Positions 56,173 through 64,000 of a stretch of DNA of 64,000 bases are shown here, piece after piece. The translations under genes were made by a program, and so were the position numbers. Location of the stretch: the NCBI GenBank assembly GCA_963744875.1, contig CAVUVQ010000048.1:310001-374000 (forward strand), read 5' to 3'. The notes under the pieces were generated by a model. It did not search any database. It worked only from the letters and a program-made list of their open reading frames with translations, and had not been told where the DNA came from. The stretch is from JACDAE01 sp963744875 (lineage in GTDB: Bacteria > Chloroflexota > Ktedonobacteria > Ktedonobacterales > Ktedonobacteraceae). Every line of letters starts with the position of its first letter. Position 1 is the stretch's first letter.

Positions 56173-56901
56173 ATGAAAAGACGTTATGTCTGGCTAATTG
56201 CAATTGCCATCGTCATCATCATTATCGCTACAGGATCATTTGTGTATGCGTCACACTTCGCTAACACCGTCACCCAGGCCCATACTGCGCCAGGAGCTAT
56301 CATCCTATCCCCCACTGCGACCGGGGCTGCAACTGGAACATCCACTACAGCAGCGGCCAATCTCCAGACGTTTCAGATCGTACCCGCTCAGACTACAGCA
56401 TCCTATAGCGTGTACGAAAACCTGATCTTCCAAAACAAGCCGAATAATGATGCGGTTGGTACAACTCATTCAGTGCAGGGTAGTTTTCGCATCCAGACTA
56501 GCGCAGCGCCCCTCGTTACGGGCATGAACATAAAAGTCGATTTGACGACATTGCAAACCGATTCGCAGATGCGCGACAACTATGTGCAACAACATACTCT
56601 GGAAACATCCACCTATCCCGATGCGACCTTCGTTTCTGTGAGCACCCAGGGCTTACCGACAAGCTATAATGATGGACAGAGCATACATTTTCAGCTTATC
56701 GGCAATATGACCATGCATGGTAAAACGAACAAAGAAGTCTTTGATGTGCAAGGTATGGTTGCGGATAAAACGGTAACGGGAAAAGCGACCAGCACCATCT
56801 TCATGACAGATTTTGGAATTCAACCACCGAATCTGGCAAATATCGCGATTGCACAGAATAAGGTTCTTGTCACTATTACCTTCACGGCGAAAGAGGCGTA
56901 A
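56173..56901 (+). CDS. YceI-family lipocalin-like protein, membrane-anchored
   Basis: 242 aa from ATG 56173 (AGGAGG 7 bases upstream; a longer frame from 56089 lacks this). An N-terminal hydrophobic helix (about 5-27) is followed by a Thr/Ala/Gly-rich linker and the YceI domain: TFQIVPAQTTASYSVYENLI, VQGSFRIQ, MNIKVDLTTLQTDSQMRDNY and the HGKTNKEVFDV strand. YceI proteins bind long isoprenoid or amphiphilic lipids in the periplasm. Here it would sit outside the cell membrane. Confidence 0.88.
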   Translation: MKRRYVWLIAIAIVIIIIATGSFVYASHFANTVTQAHTAPGAIILSPTATGAATGTSTTAAANLQTFQIVPAQTTASYSVYENLIFQNKPNNDAVGTTHSVQGSFRIQTSAAPLVTGMNIKVDLTTLQTDSQMRDNYVQQHTLETSTYPDATFVSVSTQGLPTSYNDGQSIHFQLIGNMTMHGKTNKEVFDVQGMVADKTVTGKATSTIFMTDFGIQPPNLANIAIAQNKVLVTITFTAKEA

Positions 56902-56945
56902 GCATTTCTTACACCTCTTTCACTGTGAAGCACTGTGAACGCTTC

Positions 56946-58133
56946 TTATGCGTCGCCGTAGCCATCATTGCCCAGCAACGTCGCTTTTTGAGTTGTCCAT
57001 AAGCTTCCGGTCTTGCCCAAAGAGGTGACGTTGCCGATTACCAGACTGTCTACCTGATCACGCGGTTGCGCACCCGCGTTAGCGACCACGTAGCTGTATG
57101 CATCCGTCGCGCTACTGGTTGGAATACTACTCGTCGTGGATGACCACGGTGCCGATAATGCGGTGGCACCGCCGCCGATAGCGAGTGATTTCCCGTCAAT
57201 CACCCCGTTCTTATTGCTGTCCAGGTAGTTGCCGCTACTGAACACCGATTGGTTGCCCATCTGGAAGTACGCGTTCGAGGAATTTGTCGTCGCTGGTCCT
57301 GCGATGAAGTAATTGCCGATTATGTCGTGGGAGAAATGGCCGCTGGAGTTGCCTGCTGTGTACCCAGCCTGGAAGTCGTACACCACATTGTTGATGAACT
57401 GGGTGTTGTCCTTTGCCAGCGGATTGCGGTTGTGAGAGTTGGCGAACACGTCATGGTACCATGTATAGGGGCCAGTCTCGGTGTGTGCGCCGAACTGTTG
57501 ACCAATCGGATCGGCGATGATCGAGTCCTGCACCGTGATGTTCTTCGCGCCCACGCTGTCGATGTCATTCCATTTTCCGAACTCGATGGACACATGGTCG
57601 AAGATCAGATTGCTGGCATTGTGCAGATTGAGCGTACTTTTGCTCTTTGCTGTATCAAGATCGCCTTGCCGGAACCGAATGTTGCGTACGATGTCGTTCG
57701 ATGCTCCGTCGAAGGAGACCTCGCGGCCCATAATGCCGATGCCCGTGCCCGGCGCGGTCTGCCCATTAATTGTCAGATTGCTGGTCACACTCACTGCGGA
57801 AGACAGCTTGATATATCCGCTTATGCTGAATTCGATGACCCGGTTGCTCTTGCTCACTGCGTCACGGAACGAGCCAGTACCGGAGTCGTTGAGGTTAGTG
57901 ACGTGATAGACTGCACTGTTTCCACCACCAGTTGCATTGCTACCGAAGCCAACCGCGCCTGGGAATGCCACGGCAGGAGACTTGATCCTGGAACTTTGAT
58001 ACGAAGCCGAGTGTGCTCTGGGAATACTCGTCAGGCCTCCTACAAAGGCTGATACCAGGAGCACTAATACGGCTAACATGGCGAAGTGCTTCTGTTTCCA
58101 GAAGCTTTTGTGCATAGGGGAATGTTCTGACAT
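56946..58133 (-). CDS. Secreted pectate-lyase-like parallel beta-helix protein
   Basis: 395 aa. A signal peptide or N-terminal anchor (basic KQKH, then hydrophobic 18-33, RAHSA cleavage-like site). The mature start FPGAVGFGSNATGGG and YHVTNLNDSGTGSFRDAVS are typical of bacterial pectate lyases (PL1-like), followed by GQTAPGTGIGIMG, the coil repeats NIRFRQGDLD, NLIFDHVSIEFGK, and a C-terminal extension. In related enzymes the beta-helix groove binds calcium and polygalacturonate. Convergent with the YceI gene. Confidence 0.85.
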   Translation of the reverse strand: MSEHSPMHKSFWKQKHFAMLAVLVLLVSAFVGGLTSIPRAHSASYQSSRIKSPAVAFPGAVGFGSNATGGGNSAVYHVTNLNDSGTGSFRDAVSKSNRVIEFSISGYIKLSSAVSVTSNLTINGQTAPGTGIGIMGREVSFDGASNDIVRNIRFRQGDLDTAKSKSTLNLHNASNLIFDHVSIEFGKWNDIDSVGAKNITVQDSIIADPIGQQFGAHTETGPYTWYHDVFANSHNRNPLAKDNTQFINNVVYDFQAGYTAGNSSGHFSHDIIGNYFIAGPATTNSSNAYFQMGNQSVFSSGNYLDSNKNGVIDGKSLAIGGGATALSAPWSSTTSSIPTSSATDAYSYVVANAGAQPRDQVDSLVIGNVTSLGKTGSLWTTQKATLLGNDGYGDA

Positions 58134-58466
58134 AGCTTTCCTTGCTTTCCTTTCCTTGCGTTGGTCTATTTGACCTCTATAACTTCCAGAATCGTTCCCT
58201 GACTCTGTATGTCATAGCGCAGCTTGAGCGTATATGCTCAATAGTTCTTCTGATCAGCGAATGCATCCGAACAGTTTTTTCTGAATCTAGATGTCTCTTT
58301 GCTTTCATTCCTCCATCAGGTGGTGAAGATCGTACCGTCAACTATTTACATCGCTCGCATCGCTGCTTACTCCATGGGAAGTATAGCACAAAAGGGAGAA
58401 TATACGCCATAGTGGGACTTCTGGTTTTAGCTATGAGAACACTGGGGATGTATCGAGCAAAAGGGG

Positions 58467-58619
58467 TAGGGACCATCTTTAGAGCGTCTGGCAATTCATT
58501 GAGGGATAATGCCGGCATCAATGCCTGTTGTTTGTGCAACAAGGGATGAATGCCTATGAAGCCCAACGCAGTCGCACTATTCCTCAATGAATTGCCAGAC
58601 GCCCTAAAGATGGTCCCTA
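58467..58619. repeat. Palindromic element with 38-bp arms
   Basis: Arms 58467-58504 and 58582-58619 agree in 37 of 38 positions: TAGGGACCATCTTTAGAGC (then GTCTGGCAATTCATTGAGG) and its complement. The centre is 77 bases without a gene. It shares the terminal TAGGGACC with the element at 36982. The rest of 58134-58466 holds no supported gene. Confidence 0.85.
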
Positions 58620-58659
58620 CAGTTTTTACGCGTTTTCGCTAAAGAAAACGGGAGAGAGC

Positions 58660-60381
58660 TTAGACTGGACGGATAGTTAGCGCGACCGCCTCCATATCTG
58701 GACCAGCTTCCCAGGGGGCTGGTTCGGCGTATGCATGCTGAGCATCGGGCCAGCCTGTGAAACGTTTGGTGCTGTATTCATACCCCTCCGTGCCATAAAA
58801 CAGTGGGATCAATGGCATCTTCTCAACCATGATCTTCTGTAACCCGTAGATAGCTTGTTTCTCCAGCGTTGGATCGATATTTGAACGATACTGTTGGAGC
58901 AACTGCAAGGTCTGAGCGTCGTTCCAGCGTTCCTGATCAGTATTGTTATTGGTGAGTTGCCCAACAGGTGCACTTAATCCATAATCAAGCGAGGCATCAA
59001 AGTACCAGTAAGGAGTCGGGCCACCACCCTGGTTAAAGATCGCTGTATCGAATTTGCCACGGCTCAGGTAGTCAATGAAGGTCGATTGCTGAATGACATT
59101 GACCTTTGCATCGATGCCAGCAGCTTTCAAATTCGCCGACATAATCTGAACGGCGAGCATAAAGTCGGTCCAACCATTGATGACGCTCATGTCAAAGGAC
59201 AGGCGCTGCCCATTGGAGCCAACGTAGATACCATCGCTGCCCTTCTTAAAGCCGGCGGCGGTCAGAATTGAACTGGCTTTTTGGGGATCGGGTCCACCAA
59301 ATTGTGTGGTGCTATACTGTGGATCAAGCCAATCTTTCTGCTGCTGCGGCAAGATACCTGTAGGACTTGCTACCTGGTCATAACCCTCCTCAGCCGTTTT
59401 CACAAGTTCATTGCGATCAATTGCTGCACTGATAGCCTGACGCACAGGCAACTGGTTGAAAGGCCATTTGGTGAGATTCAAGTACAACATAACGGTATTG
59501 GCCGCTGAAAACCAGTAGTGATTGTGTTGAGGATCACGGGCTACATAGGTATGCTGGATATCTGGCACAAAGAGACCCGACCAATCAACACCTCCCTGCG
59601 TAAGTGCCAGGGTGGATGCATCATTGCCTATATAGGCCGGAAACTGAATGCCATCAACGTAGGGCTTCCCCTTCTGCCAATAATTGGGATTGCGAGCATA
59701 CGCTACCTTCTCTGGTGCAAACGACTTTAGAATGAATGGTCCTGTGCCAATCGGATTCTTGTTCGTATCCTGCTGGGGATCACCCTTGTAGTTTTGCCAG
59801 ATATGTTTGGGTACGATGAATGTTCCAGCAAGATCCCATAAGACCGTGCTCGATGCTTTTTTTAGTGTGATATGAATCGTGTTGCTATCGGGCTCAGTTA
59901 TCGACTTTATTTCCTCTCCAAGACCACTGGTATCCGCGCCCGGAAAGGTACTCGTGAGATGAAATGTGAAGAGGACATCATCAGCGCTGAATGGCTGACC
60001 ATCCGACCACTTTACGCCCTGACGTGTGGTGATGGTAATACCTGTATTGTTATCAGTAAACTGCTCGTTTGTTGCCAGGAGTGGGGTAATTGAGCCATCT
60101 TGACGATTCCAGTGGAATAGCGTCTCGTAGATGAGACCCTGTGTGCCAATATTATGCGTGTAGAGCCAGGGATTAAAGTTATCCGTGAAAAGTTGCGCAC
60201 CGCCGTTCAGGACGGTAACCATTCCCCCAGTTTTGGAACCGGATGAATTTTTTGAGGGTCCGCCACAGGCAGATACCAGCACGACAACAATCATAAAGCA
60301 CGAGCAAAGTGTGCTTAGTGATAGGATACGGCGCTGACGTTGGCGCAAATACGCTAAGGTTGGATAGGGTTCAGAATGCAT
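58660..60381 (-). CDS. ABC transporter substrate-binding lipoprotein, family 5
   Basis: 573 aa. Lipobox LVSAC with the lipidated Cys at residue 39 after a long N-region. The SBP_bac_5 fold shows IYETLFHWNRQDGSITPLLA, WSDGQPFSADDVLFTFHL and the C-terminal PLIPLFYG. It binds peptides or other oligomers outside the membrane and delivers them to the permeases encoded upstream. GGGAGG precedes the ATG. Last gene of the operon. Confidence 0.92.
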   Translation of the reverse strand: MHSEPYPTLAYLRQRQRRILSLSTLCSCFMIVVVLVSACGGPSKNSSGSKTGGMVTVLNGGAQLFTDNFNPWLYTHNIGTQGLIYETLFHWNRQDGSITPLLATNEQFTDNNTGITITTRQGVKWSDGQPFSADDVLFTFHLTSTFPGADTSGLGEEIKSITEPDSNTIHITLKKASSTVLWDLAGTFIVPKHIWQNYKGDPQQDTNKNPIGTGPFILKSFAPEKVAYARNPNYWQKGKPYVDGIQFPAYIGNDASTLALTQGGVDWSGLFVPDIQHTYVARDPQHNHYWFSAANTVMLYLNLTKWPFNQLPVRQAISAAIDRNELVKTAEEGYDQVASPTGILPQQQKDWLDPQYSTTQFGGPDPQKASSILTAAGFKKGSDGIYVGSNGQRLSFDMSVINGWTDFMLAVQIMSANLKAAGIDAKVNVIQQSTFIDYLSRGKFDTAIFNQGGGPTPYWYFDASLDYGLSAPVGQLTNNNTDQERWNDAQTLQLLQQYRSNIDPTLEKQAIYGLQKIMVEKMPLIPLFYGTEGYEYSTKRFTGWPDAQHAYAEPAPWEAGPDMEAVALTIRPV

Positions 60382-60423
60382 GTAAACCTCCCACGTTGGA
60401 TACTACATAACAATCAATGATCA

Positions 60424-61530
60424 TCAATTCTCTGCTACAGGTTGTTGCACTACGGATACAGCCTGACCGCTCTTTACGGAGGCAGGGGCTTGCCCATCAT
60501 ACAGGTGGCAGTATGTCCAATGGTTCTCTCCGATGTTGGTACGTTCTGGGAAACGCTCTCTACAGATGGGCATCACATGGGGGCAACGTGGATGAAAACG
60601 ACAACCACGTGGTGGATCAACCAGGCTGGGTGGTTCTCCACGTACCTCCAATACCTCTGCATCCCATCCGTTCTCTCCCACCTCCTCTTGCCCGGCCAGC
60701 TCCTGCATACGATCAGGATCGGGCGCAGCCGACAGGAGTAATTGTGTATAAGGATGCTTTGGTTGCTGGATGACTTCATTACTCGTTCCTCCTTCAACCA
60801 TCTGGCCCGCATACATGACCAGCGTATCCTCCGCAAAATAGCGTGCACTGGCAATATCGTGCGTAATAAAGAGTAGCGCCAGGTGCTCTTCGTCCTTCAA
60901 ACGCCGTAACAAATTAAGAATGTCCAGACGGATCGAGACATCGAGCATGGAGACCGGCTCGTCTGCCAATAGCACGGCGGGTTGGATTGCTAATGCTCGT
61001 GCAATTGCGATACGCTGACGCTGCCCACCACTCAATTGGTGCGGATACTTATACATATATTGCCTTGCAGGTGTCAGACTTACGCGTTCCAGAAGCTCTC
61101 TGACCTGCTGATCCACGCTATCTCCTCCTCGTGCATGCTTGTGTATTAGCAGAGGACGGCTAAGATGGTAATAGATATCATGCACTGGATTAAGCGAGGC
61201 AAAGGGATCCTGAAAGATCAACTGTACTGAGCGCCGATATGCACGCAGCACCGCGCCCTTGCCCGTTACTGTTTCTCCCTTGAAACGGATGCTGCCGCTG
61301 GTAGGCCGATACATACCAGAAAAAAGACGGGCGACCGTGGTTTTGCCGCTCCCGCTTTCACCGACCAGGGCCGTGGCCCGTCCGGGATAAAGTGCCAGCG
61401 AGAAATTATCAACGGCCTGGACGGTTTTAGGAGCGCTAAAAATGTTTGTGGCACGTACCGGGAAATACTTGCGCACGTGGACAGCTTCCAGGACGGGTGC
61501 CTGAACTTCATTGTGTGGCGAAACGCTCAT
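60424..61530 (-). CDS. Oligopeptide/dipeptide ABC transporter ATP-binding protein (DppF/OppF-like)
   Basis: 368 aa. Walker A GESGSGKTT, Q-loop QLIFQDPF, signature LSGGQRQRIAIARALA, Walker B VLLADEP, D-loop SMLD, switch His ITHDIA. The C-terminal oligo_HPY extension with its Cys-bearing C-RFHPRCPH motif (CRFHPRCPHVMPICRERFP) is typical. It overlaps the preceding ATPase gene by four bases (ATGA). Confidence 0.92.
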   Translation of the reverse strand: MSVSPHNEVQAPVLEAVHVRKYFPVRATNIFSAPKTVQAVDNFSLALYPGRATALVGESGSGKTTVARLFSGMYRPTSGSIRFKGETVTGKGAVLRAYRRSVQLIFQDPFASLNPVHDIYYHLSRPLLIHKHARGGDSVDQQVRELLERVSLTPARQYMYKYPHQLSGGQRQRIAIARALAIQPAVLLADEPVSMLDVSIRLDILNLLRRLKDEEHLALLFITHDIASARYFAEDTLVMYAGQMVEGGTSNEVIQQPKHPYTQLLLSAAPDPDRMQELAGQEEVGENGWDAEVLEVRGEPPSLVDPPRGCRFHPRCPHVMPICRERFPERTNIGENHWTYCHLYDGQAPASVKSGQAVSVVQQPVAEN

Positions 61531-62675
61531 AATGACTTGCCCTCCTTCAACGGTTGAGAACCGGGCTGTCCTGTAACAACCCCTGACTGTGCTATGCCTT
61601 TGCTGGTCCCCACTTTCTCAAAATGCTCCGGAGGTCCGCCTGGATGAAGTGCCTGATCATACAGGAAGCAGGCGACATTGTGTTGGTGGTGATCTGCACG
61701 TGGTGTATAGAAAGGCGGTACCTGTTCTTTACAGGCAGGGAAAGCAAACGTACAACGTGTGCGAAAAGCGCAACCAGATGGAATCCTCCGCAAATCTGGT
61801 GGTGAACCGGGGATACCACGCATTGTGCGCTGAGTCCCACGCAGCGAAGGGAACGAATTGAGCAAACCATAGGTATAAGGATGCAATGGATGGGAATAGA
61901 GTTCGCGCCGTTGTGCCGTCTCCACGATGCGACCAGCATACATAATGATCAGGCTATCAGCCATCTCCAGTAATAATGAGAGATCATGGGTAATGAAGAT
62001 CACTGAGAAGCCAAATTCTTTACGTAACGCCATGACTTGTTTCAGAATATCGCGCTGGACAACGACATCCAGAGCTGTAGTTGGCTCATCCATGATGATC
62101 AAATCGGGATTGAGCGCCAGTGCTATCGCAATTGTTGTGCGCTGTCGCATGCCACCGCTCAATTCATGTGGGTAGCTGCGCAAACGATCCTTGCTAATAC
62201 CTACCAGGCGTAGCAGTTCTATCGCCTGATGGTGCAATGTGTCTTTCCCTATTCCTGGTCGGTGAACTTTGATCACGTCGGTGATCTGCTTTTCAATGGT
62301 CATGACGGGATTGAGCGCGTTCATTGCACTCTGAAAGACGACGGCCAACTCGCTCCAGCGGAACGCTCGCAATTGTCTGGGGGTTAGTTTGAGCACATCA
62401 ATGGGATCTGTATTTTCGGTGTTGGAACGACCATAATAGAGAATCTCGCCACTGGTAATCATTGCTGGCGGTTGATGCAGACGTGCTATAGCGTAGGCCA
62501 TGGTCGATTTTCCACTGCCGCTCTCGCCAACCACGCCCAGGATCTGACCACGCTCCAGTGTAAAACTGATATCATTTGCGGCATGTACTGCGCTCGTTGG
62601 TGTCAGGTACTCGACACTAAGATTTTTGACTTCCAATAATGTATTTGTCAGCCCGGAAGCTATGTTTGCATTCAT
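61527..62675 (-). CDS. Oligopeptide/dipeptide ABC transporter ATP-binding protein (DppD/OppD-like)
   Basis: 382 aa. Walker A GESGSGKST, signature LSGGMRQRTTIAIALA, Walker B LIIMDEPTTALD, switch His ITHDLS, and the oligo_HPY end CAFRTRCTFAFPACKEQVP. It pairs with the DppF-like ATPase as the heterodimeric motor. It overlaps the permease gene by four bases (62672-62675). Confidence 0.92.
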   Translation of the reverse strand: MNANIASGLTNTLLEVKNLSVEYLTPTSAVHAANDISFTLERGQILGVVGESGSGKSTMAYAIARLHQPPAMITSGEILYYGRSNTENTDPIDVLKLTPRQLRAFRWSELAVVFQSAMNALNPVMTIEKQITDVIKVHRPGIGKDTLHHQAIELLRLVGISKDRLRSYPHELSGGMRQRTTIAIALALNPDLIIMDEPTTALDVVVQRDILKQVMALRKEFGFSVIFITHDLSLLLEMADSLIIMYAGRIVETAQRRELYSHPLHPYTYGLLNSFPSLRGTQRTMRGIPGSPPDLRRIPSGCAFRTRCTFAFPACKEQVPPFYTPRADHHQHNVACFLYDQALHPGGPPEHFEKVGTSKGIAQSGVVTGQPGSQPLKEGKSL

Positions 62676-63745
62676 GAAAGTGCTGTTACCTCCTTTTCTT
62701 GTCTGGCCGCTTTCCTCCGTTGTTTCTCAGACAAACGCATTACTTGTAACCGTGGATTGGCAATCACGTCCATTCCAAAGTTGATGCAGGCGAAGCCAGC
62801 ACCTAACAGCGCCAGGCATACTCCAGGGGCAACGATCCACCACCACGCACCAACCAGCAATGCCTGACTCACCTGTGCCCAGAAGAGAATACTGCCCCAA
62901 CTCACAACATTGGGATCGCCCAGGCCCAGGAACTCTAGCGCCGATTCGGTGAGGATTGCACCAATGGCGGTTGCAATAAAACTGGGAATGACCAGAGGAA
63001 TTTCATTGGGCAAAATCTCAAAGAAGATCAGGCGAAACGGACTTTCTCCAGTATCTCGTGCGGCCTGAATAAATTCCCGTCCCCGCATTGACATCGTTTG
63101 CGCACGTAGGCCGCGAGCACCTCCGGCCCAACTGGTGAGCGTGATTGCCAGCGCTATCGGGAAAAGTCCCTTAAACGGAAAATAACTGGCAATCAGCACG
63201 GTCAACACAAGCGAAGGGATGACAAGAAAAAGATTGGTGATCAATGAGGCGATCTCATCCCAAAGACCACCAAAATATCCAGCGGAAACCCCAATAGCAA
63301 TTGAAATGAGCGTCGTTGCAGACGCAGTGACGAAACCGACAATTAAAGAGATCCTCGTGCCAGTGATGATCTGCGAAAGCACATCCTGCCCCACTTTTGT
63401 GGTGCCAAGCCAGTGACGAGCGGATGGTGGCTGTAACTGATCATTAGAGAATGTGGTGGGATTATAAGGGTTGAGAAACGGACCGATAACTGCTACGACA
63501 ATAAAAAACCCGACAATACATAAACCGAGAATGGCTAATCTATTTGTGGTGAGCTGACTCCACATGCTTTTGCATTGATCCCATACACTACGTCGTGTAT
63601 CTTCAGCAATATCATCTTCCAGCATCAGCGGTGTTGAGATGGTAGTATCCTCAAATGGCACAAGCGTTGAGCCAGTCAGAGGTATCTCCTGCCCCTGTGG
63701 GACGCCGTTTTGCGCTTGCCCTGCATCATGCTCTTGCAAAGACAT
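62672..63745 (-). CDS. ABC transporter permease (DppC/OppC-like)
   Basis: 357 aa from ATG 63745, which follows AAGGAG; the longer frame reads into the preceding gene. The N-terminal cytoplasmic stretch of about 80 residues is long for the family. Six membrane helices follow, with the EAA loop (REFIQAARDTGESPFRLIFF EILPNE region) that contacts the ATPase. Standard HWLGTTKVGQDVLSQII-type text is present (HWLGTTKVGQDV). Confidence 0.9.
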   Translation of the reverse strand: MSLQEHDAGQAQNGVPQGQEIPLTGSTLVPFEDTTISTPLMLEDDIAEDTRRSVWDQCKSMWSQLTTNRLAILGLCIVGFFIVVAVIGPFLNPYNPTTFSNDQLQPPSARHWLGTTKVGQDVLSQIITGTRISLIVGFVTASATTLISIAIGVSAGYFGGLWDEIASLITNLFLVIPSLVLTVLIASYFPFKGLFPIALAITLTSWAGGARGLRAQTMSMRGREFIQAARDTGESPFRLIFFEILPNEIPLVIPSFIATAIGAILTESALEFLGLGDPNVVSWGSILFWAQVSQALLVGAWWWIVAPGVCLALLGAGFACINFGMDVIANPRLQVMRLSEKQRRKAARQEKEVTALS

Positions 63746-63758
63746 CTGTTGGCTCCTT

Positions 63759-64000
63759 TCATGCACGTCGAACACGAGGGTCGAGCAGTATATAGAGAAG
63801 ATCAACGATAAAATTAGCTATGAGCGTCGCTAAAATGATAAACATGGAAAAGCTTTGTATCGACGCATAATCCAGGTTGCCTATCGCCTTCACGAAACTC
63901 TGCTCCCATCCCTGGATAAGAGAAAATATTTTCCACCAGGACTGATCCTCCCACCACGCTGCCGAGCGCCAGGGCCAGACCTGTGACCGTAGGTAGCATT
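63759..64000 (-). pseudogene. ABC transporter permease (DppB/OppB-like), C-terminal part only, frameshifted
   Basis: The window's right edge cuts the gene. Readable text is VTGLALALGSVVGGSVLVEN and IFSYPGMG, then after a shift near 63900 AIGNLDYASIQSFSMFIIL, LIANFIVDLLYILLDPRVRR and the stop at 63759. This is the usual end of the DppB family. The shift may be an assembly error because the other four genes of the operon are intact. Confidence 0.75.

Noticed and set aside
57249..58052. 267-codon plus-strand frame antisense to the pectate-lyase-like gene
   Set aside because: No family features; the minus strand has a signal peptide and beta-helix motifs.

Overview
The window looks like a chromosomal segment of a large, insertion-sequence-rich soil bacterium, most likely of the class Ktedonobacteria (phylum Chloroflexota). 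This is an inference from mixed GC content, many degenerate transposases of several families, an orphan multi-GAF histidine kinase, GH65/GH63 sugar enzymes and scattered palindromic repeats. No rRNA or marker protein is present to settle it.

Region 1 (1-17.5 kb) is accessory DNA. It starts with a partial ECF sigma factor and an aminoglycoside-phosphotransferase-like kinase. An intact IS4-type element follows, beside the remains of an IS66 transposase. An AraC regulator comes next, with a small redox cluster: hydroxynitrile-lyase-like cupin, two short-chain dehydrogenases and a zinc alcohol dehydrogenase. Three of those four enzymes are frameshifted. The region then holds two decayed transposases of one family, a broken EF-Tu-domain-III-like gene, an IS3 element that truncates a GGDEF protein, three phased DnaA boxes, and a tight run of small genes ending in a replication-relaxation protein.

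Region 2 (17.5-30 kb) holds a membrane formate dehydrogenase operon on the minus strand. Its catalytic subunit has an in-frame UGA (selenocysteine) followed by a clear bacterial SECIS hairpin, so it is one gene and not two fragments. After FtsH and ThpR comes a translationally coupled pair. One member is a multi-spanning membrane protein with two Asp-x3-His-x12/13-His motifs that match both copper sites of PmoC/AmoC of copper membrane monooxygenases. The other is a membrane-anchored beta-domain protein with a His-rich start. This pair is the most striking candidate for an undescribed system. PnuC and a HicBA toxin-antitoxin pair follow.

Region 3 (30-37 kb) is amino-acid biosynthesis: ilvB-ilvN-leuA behind a long leader with a Leu/Val-rich leader ORF and two intrinsic terminator hairpins, then thrB-thrC. 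Region 4 (37-50 kb) holds Uma2, small membrane proteins, ManA, a thioredoxin-like protein, DUF1684, an alpha/beta hydrolase, a MetE-like protein, an MFS transporter, a PgmB-GH65 phosphorylase pair and tRNA-Glu. Region 5 (50-64 kb) holds a PAS-GAF-GAF histidine kinase, a GH63-type glucosidase, a YceI protein, a secreted pectate-lyase-like protein and an oligopeptide-type ABC transporter operon that runs off the right edge.

Two themes cross the window. First, single-base frameshifts occur even in biosynthetic genes (ilvN, leuA, GH65, kinase, permease), so assembly indels must be weighed against true decay. Second, at least six palindromic repeat elements lie between genes, several ending in GTAGGG(G/A)C, and one set is nested.
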